Below, in pieces: positions 1 to 6,583 of a DNA stretch of 11,885 bases (positions within the stretch are counted from its first letter, which is position 1; every line of letters begins with the position of its first letter). The notes under the pieces are model-generated. The model made no database searches. It was given only the letters and a program-made list of their open reading frames with translations, and was not told where the DNA came from. Where the stretch lies: the NCBI GenBank assembly GCA_017649745.1, contig JAGCGE010000397.1, forward strand, positions 1-11,885, written 5' to 3'. Source of the stretch: Clostridiales bacterium. GTDB taxonomy: Bacteria > Bacillota_A > Clostridia > Saccharofermentanales > Saccharofermentanaceae. The position numbers and the translations under genes are program-made.

Positions 1-330
1 CTTTATATGGCAAGGTATAAAAACCATACATTTAAAGCAGAAAAAGAAGTCAGGTTGATGTTTGAAAAGCAAGAATGGGATTATAAACTATTATTAGATT
101 GTCCTCGGAAGCGTGCAATCAGCAAGCCTAATTTCGAAACTGAGTTTAGACTAACAAACAATAATCGTGACATAGTTGAATATGCAAAGATAAATATACC
201 ATATAAGGGTATAAGAAAAATAAGAATAGGCCCAAAGTGTTTGTTACATAAAAATGATATTGAGCAATTGGTAAAAAAGTATTTGAAATACAAAGTGAAT
301 ATAGTTGAGTCAGATTTAAGCTATAAATGA
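1..330 (+). CDS. DUF2971-type protein, C-terminal part (5' end outside the window)
   Basis: The frame is open from the first base, so the true start is probably to the left. An ATG at position 7 has no ribosome binding site within the window. The visible 109 residues look like the C-terminal end of a DUF2971 family protein. They contain a 'KAEKEVRL' segment like the family's 'F..E.EwR', then 'INIPYKGIRKIRIGPKC', a helix, and a final strand ending 'VESDLSYK', like the family's '..I..S..PYR'. DUF2971 proteins are common in accessory and defence islands but have no firmly established biochemical role. The gene ends just before a remnant of an unrelated transporter gene, so this edge looks rearranged. 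The family call is from recalled motifs and is moderately sure. Whether the gene is intact cannot be judged here. Confidence 0.55.
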   Translation, partial: LYMARYKNHTFKAEKEVRLMFEKQEWDYKLLLDCPRKRAISKPNFETEFRLTNNNRDIVEYAKINIPYKGIRKIRIGPKCLLHKNDIEQLVKKYLKYKVNIVESDLSYK

Positions 331-505
331 CTCTAAGTTGGGTTGGAACAAAAAACAATTAAGGTGCACACCATACATAGATAATGCATCTTTTAATTAC
401 TCGAAGGACTACATAATAGCAATGATCATTTCTGAGGATGTGCCTGCATACTTTGACGGGCAGAAGAGCCTTGATGAAGTAATAAGTGTAATTAGTACAG
501 GGTAG
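320..505 (+). pseudogene. Remnant of an ABC-transporter extracellular solute-binding protein (C-terminal end)
   Basis: The frame ending in TAG at 503-505 is open back to 320 and has no credible start or ribosome binding site. It contains 'VPAYFDGQKSLDEVISVIS', which closely resembles the last helix of family 1 sugar-binding lipoproteins (typically '..AAAYFAGQKSLDEVA.IIQ.R...Y..E'). The match stops about eight residues short of the usual end. The N-terminal signal peptide and nearly all of the protein are missing. No permease genes lie beside it. It overlaps the last 11 bases of the DUF2971 gene in another frame. I read it as a decayed fragment left by recombination at the edge of the island. 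An intact protein of this family has over 400 residues and binds sugars outside the cell. Confidence 0.6.
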
Positions 506-536
506 GAATGATGGTTGCTGAGAGAGGGTGATTAGT

Positions 537-590
537 TTAAAGCGCATTAAAGCGCAAAAGAGTGCGCTTTAAAATTGAATTTAAAGCGCA
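537..590. promoter_or_regulatory. Four-copy TTAAAGCGCA array, likely operator of the AlbA_2-DSR2 unit
   Basis: The 10-mer TTAAAGCGCA occurs exactly at 537-546, 547-556 and 581-590 on the + strand, and inverted (TGCGCTTTAA) at 563-572. The last copy fills the spacer between the -35 and -10 elements of the downstream gene, so a protein bound there would block RNA polymerase. The same word recurs inside that gene at 1774-1807. The encoded protein has a C-terminal winged helix, so autoregulation is the simplest inference. The repeats are seen directly; the binding protein is not known. Confidence 0.75.
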
Positions 591-603
591 AATGTGGTAT
601 TGT
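575..603 (+). promoter_or_regulatory. Promoter of the AlbA_2-DSR2 unit
   Basis: A -35 element TTGAAT (575-580) is followed after 17 bases by TATTGT (598-603). A TG at 595-596 gives an extended -10. Transcription would start near 610, about 20 bases before the ATG. One TTAAAGCGCA copy lies inside the spacer. Confidence 0.6.
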
Positions 604-629
604 AATGAAAACGACAAAGGGGATTCATT

Positions 630-2000
630 ATGAGCGACATAGATGCTATTTCGAAAGATAACGAGAATCAGGTCATTGAATGGAAGGAATCCTGGCATGA
701 TAAATATCTTGAGTGGATTTGCGGATATGCCAACGCTCAGGGTGGAACTTTATACATTGGAATAAATGATAGTGGAGAAGTGCTGGGGCTGGATTCTCAA
801 ATAGTCAAGAGACTTTTGGAGGATATACCTAACAAGATCACTGCTGCTTTTGGTATCACATGTGATGTTAATCAGAGAAGTAAGAATAAGAAAAAGTACA
901 TACAGATTGTAGTAAAGAAATCAAAGCTGCCACTTAATTTACATGGTCGGTACTATTATCGTACCGGTAGTGTAAAAAAAGAAATATCAGGATTTGAATT
1001 GACAGAGTTCATAATAAAAAGCACTGGAACATCTTATGATGCTATGATTTCCGATATAAATAGGAACAAACTGACCTATGATGCTTTTAGTAAAAGATAT
1101 GTGAAAGCAACTCATAATGAGCTTGAGTTGGATAGCGATCTTGTAAGTTTTAAGTTGATGCTGGAAGACGGACAAATGACAAATGCCGGAGTATTGTTTG
1201 CGGACCAATGGAATATCCATCATTCGAGAGTTTTTTGTACAAGATGGAACGGGTTGGAAAAAGCTGATTCTGCACAGGATGCGCTGGATGATGCAGAATA
1301 TACGGGAAGTCTTCTGAATCTTTTCGATGATTCTATGTCGTTTATAAAGAAAAACACAAAAAAGGGATGGAGGAAAGATAATGATCATAGGATAGAATTA
1401 CCTGATTATCCTGAAAGAGCGCTTGAAGAAGGTCTTGTTAATGCACTAATACATAGAAGTTACCTGCAGACTGGTGCTCATAGCCAAATAGATATTTATG
1501 ATGATCGCCTGGTTATAACTAATCCCGGAGGTATGTATGATGGATCTGAAGTTCAAAATCTTGATCTTAGGCATGTTCCGTCAAAACTGAGAAATCCAAT
1601 TTTGGCTGATGTGTTCGGACGACTTCGTTTAATGGAGAGACGAGGCAGCGGTTTTAAGAAGATATTGGATGCCTATGAATCAGAAGAAAGATATACAGAG
1701 GCGTTAAAGCCGGAATTTTATACTGACGGATACAATTTTTTCTTAACATTATGGAATCTGAATTACGCTTATGATAAAGCGCAAATTAAAGCGCAAATTA
1801 AAGCGCAAATTGGTGCTTTAACAGAACGTGACCATTTATTGCTGCTTTTGCGAGAGAATCCCTCTATGACACAAACAGAATTGGCAACAATGATGAATAA
1901 ATCACGCAGATATGTTCAAACTATGATGAAACAACTGATTGATGAAGGTGTTATTGAAAGGGTTGGTTCTAAGAGGATAGGAACGTGGATAGTGAGGTAA
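630..2000 (+). CDS. AlbA_2 / HATPase_c_4 (RecG-like) winged-helix regulator
   Basis: The start is fixed by AAAGGGG at 616-622, seven bases before the ATG. Residues about 10-130 form an AlbA_2 (Schlafen-type AAA_4) domain, with 'NENQVIEWKESWHDKYLEWICG', 'ANAQGGTLYIGINDSG' and 'YYRTGS'. Residues about 255-375 resemble the HATPase_c_4/RecG-like C-terminal domain, with 'LEEGLVNALIHRSY' and 'RRGSGFKKI'. Residues 383-394 are three in-frame KAQI repeats. Residues about 398-456 form a winged helix, with 'MTQTELATMMNKSRRYVQTMMKQLIDEGVIERVG'. Proteins of this kind are generally regarded as DNA-binding regulators. Here the gene is preceded by repeats that also occur in its own coding sequence, and a DSR2-like effector follows 40 bases downstream. 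I infer that it autoregulates and controls the DSR2-like gene. It could instead be a structural part of the defence system. The domain calls are firm; the role is inferred. Confidence 0.85.
   Translation: MSDIDAISKDNENQVIEWKESWHDKYLEWICGYANAQGGTLYIGINDSGEVLGLDSQIVKRLLEDIPNKITAAFGITCDVNQRSKNKKKYIQIVVKKSKLPLNLHGRYYYRTGSVKKEISGFELTEFIIKSTGTSYDAMISDINRNKLTYDAFSKRYVKATHNELELDSDLVSFKLMLEDGQMTNAGVLFADQWNIHHSRVFCTRWNGLEKADSAQDALDDAEYTGSLLNLFDDSMSFIKKNTKKGWRKDNDHRIELPDYPERALEEGLVNALIHRSYLQTGAHSQIDIYDDRLVITNPGGMYDGSEVQNLDLRHVPSKLRNPILADVFGRLRLMERRGSGFKKILDAYESEERYTEALKPEFYTDGYNFFLTLWNLNYAYDKAQIKAQIKAQIGALTERDHLLLLLRENPSMTQTELATMMNKSRRYVQTMMKQLIDEGVIERVGSKRIGTWIVR
1774..1821 (+). repeat. Intragenic tandem 12-bp repeat matching the promoter operator
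   Basis: AAAGCGCAAATT is repeated exactly three times at 1776-1787, 1788-1799 and 1800-1811. Each unit is four codons (K-A-Q-I), so the frame is kept. Two exact TTAAAGCGCA words (1786-1795, 1798-1807) and one ATAAAGCGCA (1774-1783) lie in it. It is followed by an inverted, degenerate copy, GGTGCTTTAA at 1812-1821, matching 8 of 10 bases of TGCGCTTTAA. This mirrors the direct-plus-inverted order upstream of the gene. It encodes the linker between the HATPase-like domain and the winged helix. Confidence 0.85.
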
Positions 2001-2040
2001 TGATGATAACGAAAAACACTTTTGTAGTAAGGAGGATTAG

Positions 2041-5001
2041 ATGGAAGTTATATATTCGCAAATAGAGAAAATTCGAGAAGAAAAAAGAAATCATAAACTT
2101 GTTATATTTGTTGGCGCTGGAGTATCTAAAAATTCTGGTGCCTGTTCGTGGTGGGAACTTGTAAAAGAAATAGCAGACAAAATAGGTTATAGCAAATGTA
2201 GAAGCTGTGAAATGAAAACAGTCAATTGTTCTTCGTGTGGGAACCAAGTGAAAGTTTGTAAGGACGATTGTCTATTGAAATACAGCTTCACAAATGAGGA
2301 GTTTCTTTTAATTCCACAATTGTATTACGACAGTCAGGATAAAGACCATAAGGACTATTATTCTTTTATTTTAGAGAAGTTTTCTGCTATAGGTGCTCCT
2401 AATATAATAGATGATATTATTATTTCGTTGGAGCCAGAATGTATAATTACAACCAATTATGATCACCTAATTGAGAGTGTAAAAAATCCTAATGCGTCGA
2501 AATATACCGTCATCAAAAAGGACAATGAATTGTTATTTAAAACTGGAAATCGATATATTATCAAAATGCATGGGGATATAGATGATGTGAAGAATATAGT
2601 TTTACGGGAGGATGACTATTTAAACTATTCACAAAGCCACACGTTAATAGAAACATATATTAAGTCATTACTGATAGATAAGACGTTTTTGTTTGTAGGT
2701 TATTCTTTAAATGATAATAATCTTAAACTTATCATGAGTTACATTGATTATTTTGTTAAGGAGAACAATGTTACTGGGAGAACTCCTCATTATTTGGCAG
2801 TTAGTGGTATTAGCAACAAGGTGAAGAGCAGGAAATACTGGAAGAATAAGGGAATTGATTTAGTAGATTTGGATAATATCTCTGAAGAGATGATAGGCTA
2901 TGTTGATTGCGAGTCGCTTGAGAATAAAACGGCTAAGAGATTATATGCGTTCTTGAGCTACATAAACAATGGAAAGCTTGAGTACTCTTCAGATAGAACT
3001 AAGCAATTAACAACAATTTTAGAGCGGGCGAGTCAGACTCTTAAAGATTTTCATTTTATTGGATATAGAACGTTGTTGGGTTATTGCCAATTTGAGCATT
3101 TGGATGTGCTAAAGACACCAGAATTATATTTTCATGATGAATCAGAGTATAAACTTTTCAAGGAAGTAACTAAAAACAAAAGAATACGTCAGTTGTTCAT
3201 TAAAGCCAGAATATACGGCGCAGAACTAATAATGTTTAAGAAACATGACAGTTATACATTTCCTGAAACAATTGAGGTAGATGATTCAGAAGAACTATTT
3301 GAGCTATCAATTCAAAATAAATACAAAGAGATAATGGATATGCTGGAGAATAAAAGTCCTTCGAATGAGAAGGCATACTATTATTGGTTAATCACGTATA
3401 TGTCAGAGCTAAACAGTGAGTTAGAGAAAGTTGAAAAGCGACTGAATAGAAGGTCTAAGCTTACAAGCGGCTTTTGTTACGAATGGGCAATATTTGAATT
3501 TAATAGACTTTGTTATAAGAATCTAGTGTTTGAAAAGGATAGGGATTTTGATCGCTTTAATTCTTTTGTTGAGAATGCGGCTATCATTTATGGAGATGCA
3601 TATACAACTATCAAAAATATCGCAGATAAAAAATCCGATATCCAGGAAATGAACAATTTACTACTTAAGCATGAAGAAAGCTACATGAAAAAAGAAACTA
3701 TTTCAAAAATGGGTGGGACAATATTTGCTGAACTTCCAATGATTCAACAAATAATGTATGACTATTATTTGTTTTATAAAAAGAACTTTTTGATGTTGGA
3801 CTGGTTCAATAATGTACAGAAGATGGCAACGCCATATGTTAAGGCTATATTGTGCACATATTATCCGGATAGATATCAATACAAAAACAACGGTATATTT
3901 GGCAGGCCGGAAGTAAAGCCATACCCAGTTTCGTTATTGGATATTGATATAATTGTAAAACATGTTAAACCTAAAGACTTTAAAGATTGGATAGAAAATT
4001 ATAAAGTTGATAAATTGATAATAGACAATATAATTGACATTTCAGTTATCTTCGAAAATTTTTGTAAATCAATGCGATGTTTTGGAAATCCACAGTGGAA
4101 CGATCAGTTTGAGACATTTTGTTATTTACTTTCTATAGTTGATCTTGATGATCAACAGGTTGAGTTGATTATCAATAGCATATTAGACCTTGTAGCTCCA
4201 GGGGAAGATGGAAACATTCAACTACTGATATATAGTATTCCTGCTATATATTATGTGGTAGATACGCATTTTACTAAACAAGTTGGTGTATTCAACAATC
4301 TTTTGGACAAATTGATAGATGTAAGGATTATTCAAGGAGTAATATCTAATCGAGCATCATACTCTAAAATGATTAAAAAACTGGTACCTGTTACTGATAG
4401 AGAAATATATAAGACATGTGAGACCGTAATTGAAAGCAATCCGGGTGATAGATACAATTTGATTTATTTCTATGGGCCAATTTTACTTACAAATAATAAA
4501 GAAAAGTGGACTTTATTTTTGAAAGAGAATATCAGCCAATTATCGTTGCGTGCGGTTTTTCAGTTTGTGATCGATGGAACTCTTGTGTATGATTCACTGA
4601 TAAAACGTTATTATTCAGATAAGGTTAGCACATTGTTCAAGGATTATAAAAAGCAGCAAACTGTTCAAACATATCCGGATTATAAAACTGATACCATTAA
4701 TGATATAGTTATATTGCTAATAAGTGGGCGCGTTAAGAACAAAGAAGATATAGACTTCTTAAAAGAGTACATAGATTATAGCGATTATATAAAGTTTATC
4801 TTTGAACCAGATAAATTTGATTATTCTAAAGTAGATACTGCTGACGTAATGTGGTGTAATTTTCTTAATAGTGATGAATATAGAAATATTCTACTAAAGC
4901 ATAAGAGTGATTATTGGAACTCGGATAAGGAAAGAAGAATAGAATTAGGTTTTGGATCATCGTTTGAGCACAGAGTTGTATATAAGTATCTTTTTGAGTA
5001 G
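2041..5001 (+). CDS. DSR2-like defence-associated sirtuin (SIR2 NADase with helical-repeat C-terminus)
   Basis: TAAGGAGG at 2028-2035 sets the ATG start, 40 bases after the AlbA_2 gene. Residues about 15-290 are a SIR2_2 domain: 'FVGAGVS' (23-29), 'TTNYD' (137-141), 'KMHGD' (175-179), 'LREDDYLNY' (188-196) and 'FLFVGYSLND' (216-225). N139 and H177 match the positions of the catalytic Asn and His in DSR2. The remaining ~690 residues lack recognisable motifs and look like helical repeats. The C-terminal 'FEPDKFDYSKV' and the total length (986, against about 1005 for Bacillus subtilis DSR2 as I recall it) support a DSR2-type protein. Known DSR2 depletes NAD+ when it binds a phage tail-tube protein and so aborts infection. 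An unusual cysteine cluster (C53, C56, C63, C66, C73, C77) sits between GAGVS and TTNYD. It is not ThsA (Thoeris), which is much shorter. The SIR2 call is very sure and the DSR2 subtype fairly sure; target and activity are unverified. Confidence 0.88.
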   Translation: MEVIYSQIEKIREEKRNHKLVIFVGAGVSKNSGACSWWELVKEIADKIGYSKCRSCEMKTVNCSSCGNQVKVCKDDCLLKYSFTNEEFLLIPQLYYDSQDKDHKDYYSFILEKFSAIGAPNIIDDIIISLEPECIITTNYDHLIESVKNPNASKYTVIKKDNELLFKTGNRYIIKMHGDIDDVKNIVLREDDYLNYSQSHTLIETYIKSLLIDKTFLFVGYSLNDNNLKLIMSYIDYFVKENNVTGRTPHYLAVSGISNKVKSRKYWKNKGIDLVDLDNISEEMIGYVDCESLENKTAKRLYAFLSYINNGKLEYSSDRTKQLTTILERASQTLKDFHFIGYRTLLGYCQFEHLDVLKTPELYFHDESEYKLFKEVTKNKRIRQLFIKARIYGAELIMFKKHDSYTFPETIEVDDSEELFELSIQNKYKEIMDMLENKSPSNEKAYYYWLITYMSELNSELEKVEKRLNRRSKLTSGFCYEWAIFEFNRLCYKNLVFEKDRDFDRFNSFVENAAIIYGDAYTTIKNIADKKSDIQEMNNLLLKHEESYMKKETISKMGGTIFAELPMIQQIMYDYYLFYKKNFLMLDWFNNVQKMATPYVKAILCTYYPDRYQYKNNGIFGRPEVKPYPVSLLDIDIIVKHVKPKDFKDWIENYKVDKLIIDNIIDISVIFENFCKSMRCFGNPQWNDQFETFCYLLSIVDLDDQQVELIINSILDLVAPGEDGNIQLLIYSIPAIYYVVDTHFTKQVGVFNNLLDKLIDVRIIQGVISNRASYSKMIKKLVPVTDREIYKTCETVIESNPGDRYNLIYFYGPILLTNNKEKWTLFLKENISQLSLRAVFQFVIDGTLVYDSLIKRYYSDKVSTLFKDYKKQQTVQTYPDYKTDTINDIVILLISGRVKNKEDIDFLKEYIDYSDYIKFIFEPDKFDYSKVDTADVMWCNFLNSDEYRNILLKHKSDYWNSDKERRIELGFGSSFEHRVVYKYLFE

Positions 5002-5367
5002 GTGGAATGTCAAGACTTCGGACACTGATTTGAATCTGATAGGATTTCCTAACAATTACAGGAAATTGCTGTATATCAAGAACCTAAAGAATATTACTTA
5101 ATCTAAAGCGGCTTAAACAGGCGCATAATATATTTGATGAACCTTGAAAATCGAATAGAAACCTTGTTACACACAAATAGGTGCATGCACAAGGTTTATG
5201 CTATTCAATAAACCATCTGAGTTTCTCTTGTTTTACAAGTGTTGTCAGGATTTAGGAATGTTCCCAAATTGTTCCCAATAAGTCCAGGAAAGAAACGGAA
5301 TGAGAAAAATAGATGGAATTTCACTACTATATATTGTGGTTTTGAAATAAACAGGAAGGAGCTTTTG
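5002..5367. other. Non-coding stretch after the SIR2 gene
   Basis: No convincing gene is seen on either strand. It contains a weak hairpin without a T-run (ATTTCCT at 5044-5050, AGGAAAT at 5060-5066), which is not a convincing terminator. It also holds a 19-base word shared with 7348-7366, a large inverted repeat at 5153-5206 with a central 10-bp palindrome, and a direct repeat of GTTCCCAA at 5260-5267 and 5271-5278. The mix of repeats suggests an old recombination junction or a regulatory RNA region. Confidence 0.5.
5153..5206. repeat. Long inverted repeat enclosing the palindrome GTGCATGCAC
   Basis: The arms are GAATAG plus AAACCTTGT (5153-5167) and ACAAGGTTT plus CTATTC (5189-5197 and 5201-5206), complementary throughout except for a three-base bulge ATG at 5198-5200. 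Within the loop and the start of the 3' arm, GTGCATGCAC (5181-5190) is a perfect 10-bp palindrome. No T-run follows, so this is unlikely to be a terminator. It may be a structured RNA or a protein-binding or recombination site. Confidence 0.6.
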
Positions 5368-5603
5368 ATGAAAAAGAGAGATATAAAGCATTGATTGATT
5401 ACTTGAATCTGCATATTCAACGGATGGCTGTTGTAAATGCTATTCCAAAGCATATTAGAAATCGCGTGTTCAGCAATATTGGCAGAAATGAACATTGTCC
5501 TTGTGGGAGTGGGAAAAAATATAAGAATTGTTGTGAGTCAGGATATATCAACTATGAGATAATTGGTATAGAAAAAATAACACCAGTATATTTTTCCTTT
5601 TGA
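5368..5603 (+). pseudogene. Small SEC-C zinc-motif protein, reading frame shifted just after the start codon
   Basis: The key motif is '[18 protein letters not shown]', a SEC-C zinc-binding motif (C-x-C-x8-C-C) as found at the C-terminus of SecA and in many small standalone proteins. The frame that encodes it has no good start: TTG at 5391 and ATG at 5424 lack ribosome binding sites. A strong site, GGAAGGAG (5354-5361), instead precedes ATG at 5368, whose frame stops after eight codons (MKKRDIKH). One extra A in the AAAAAG run at 5371-5376, or a -1 slip there, would join the two frames and give a 77-residue protein beginning [13 protein letters not shown]. This points to a frameshift mutation, a sequencing error or programmed slippage. 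The motif is certain; the function is unknown. A bidirectional terminator follows. Confidence 0.6.
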
Positions 5604-5640
5604 TAAAGTAATAGTTATTGAATTATGACTCGTGATTATG

Positions 5641-5676
5641 AAAAACCTCCAGTTAATATTTCAACTGGAGGTTTTT
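5641..5676. terminator. Bidirectional intrinsic terminator
   Basis: A perfect 14-bp inverted repeat has arms AAAAACCTCCAGTT (5641-5654) and AACTGGAGGTTTTT (5663-5676) and an 8-base loop. T-runs are present on both strands, so it can end both the rightward SEC-C transcript and the leftward DUF4417 operon, whose last stop codon is at 5692. Confidence 0.9.
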
Positions 5677-5691
5677 AAATTGATTCTAGTA

Positions 5692-6066
5692 CTAGCCTGC
5701 ATTAATCTGCGGATTGTAATAATCGTAGGCCATTTTTGTGATATTCCAAATCTCCTCATTGGATAGTTCTTCAGAATAATAAAGTTTATCACCATCAATT
5801 TTCAAAGAATGATGAAACGTGTTGTCTTGCTCTATGAATTTAGGAATAAGACGAGTAAATGTAGCTCCCGGTTGAAGTGTTAAAGGTTTAGAACTAGTTG
5901 ACTTTCCCTCTTCTTTCCAAAGAAATCTTTTATGTTCGAGCTTTAGCCATTCGAAAAGGAAGATACACACAATATTGTAGTCGGAAGGTTCATACTTTTC
6001 ATTGAGTGTGAATATACTTGAATCACCTAAAGAACAGTAATGAATCAGTTTTTCTGTAAGTACCAT
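5692..6066 (-). CDS. Unrecognised 124-residue protein, last gene of the DUF4417 operon
   Basis: I do not recognise this protein. CAGGAGGC just upstream of the ATG supports the start, and it begins 13 bases after the stop of the metallopeptidase-like gene, so it is very probably co-transcribed and dependent on it. It has no signal peptide or clear membrane segment. It is acidic and mixed alpha/beta in character. A stretch at residues 31-41 is hydrophobic and aromatic ('NIVCIFLFEWL'). Short 'DGDKLYYSEELSNEEIW' and 'AYDYYNPQ' segments lie near the end. A small protein encoded directly after a putative toxin-like enzyme could be its antidote, but only the gene order suggests this. A bidirectional terminator follows the gene. 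Confidence 0.7.
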   Translation of the reverse strand: MVLTEKLIHYCSLGDSSIFTLNEKYEPSDYNIVCIFLFEWLKLEHKRFLWKEEGKSTSSKPLTLQPGATFTRLIPKFIEQDNTFHHSLKIDGDKLYYSEELSNEEIWNITKMAYDYYNPQINAG

Positions 6067-6079
6067 AATAGCCTCCTGT

Positions 6080-6583
6080 TTAGTAATTTAGTAAAATGTG
6101 GACGAGTATATCGTCACTATCTTTGAATTCAACTACTTCGCCCTTTTTAATTTGATATTCATGTTCATTCAAATAAGCTCTATATTCACCTTGGTGAGAA
6201 CTTATATGAGCCTGTGGTATATTTCTGCTGAATTCATATGCATGCGTACCTTCATGGACAAAAACACTATATCCTGTTAAGGCGCTCCTTCTAATATAAA
6301 CTTGTCTACCTTTTTGAATGCCTGGAATACCTTTAAGCTCGTCAGGATCGCGTTTGTCTGGTATCAAGTCAAATAGTTCGTCTCCTAAAATATTAATTCC
6401 GATTTCATTATTGATGATACTTTGTGCTATTTTAGTTGACATATCCGTTACCCCGAATAAAGCCTTAATGATATCTTCTTTGCGGATATTTTTTAAAAGT
6501 TTTGATGAATCCGGAACAAGAGCAGATTTCTTATAGGCTCTTTCCTTGGTTGCTCCAAAACCTCCGTGAAACCCAGTTCCCAT
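6080..6583 (-). CDS. Putative HEGTH zinc metallopeptidase with FHGGFG N-terminus
   Basis: AAGGAGGTG lies just before the ATG, inside the end of the preceding gene, and the start overlaps that gene's stop by one base (TAATG), which indicates translational coupling. The N-terminus 'MGTGFHGGFGATK' resembles a leader I recall from many short accessory proteins of gut Firmicutes. Residues 106-118 read 'SVFVHEGTHAYEF', an HExxH zinc-peptidase signature with H110, E111 and H114. A later 'GEYRAYLNEHEYQ' (132-144) could supply the third ligand (E133 or E140). There is no secretion signal. Single-domain HExxH proteins of this size occur as toxin modules, so a toxin or effector role is plausible. A processing protease is an alternative. 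The motif is seen directly; the substrate is unknown. Confidence 0.72.
   Translation of the reverse strand: MGTGFHGGFGATKERAYKKSALVPDSSKLLKNIRKEDIIKALFGVTDMSTKIAQSIINNEIGINILGDELFDLIPDKRDPDELKGIPGIQKGRQVYIRRSALTGYSVFVHEGTHAYEFSRNIPQAHISSHQGEYRAYLNEHEYQIKKGEVVEFKDSDDILVHILLNY

Noticed and set aside
605..661. Short frame starting ATG at 605 ahead of the AlbA_2 gene, as a possible leader peptide
   Set aside because: The predicted transcription start (about 610) lies after this ATG, and it has no ribosome binding site.
987..1388. Reverse-strand open frame inside the AlbA_2 gene
   Set aside because: It is a shadow of the well-supported forward gene, without a ribosome site or domain motif.
2041..5001. 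Assignment of the SIR2 protein to Thoeris (ThsA)
   Set aside because: ThsA proteins are about half this length with a SLOG domain and need a TIR partner next door. The length, catalytic spacing and C-terminal motif fit DSR2 better.
5002..5101. Open stretch after the SIR2 stop with a 33-codon frame
   Set aside because: It has no start codon with a ribosome site and no recognisable motif.
5198..5280. Frame ending 'MFPNCSQ' with the GTTCCCAA repeats as an integrase tail and second att region
   Set aside because: There is no recombinase motif, no tRNA sequence and no match to the right-hand att site. Only the repeat spacing is suggestive.
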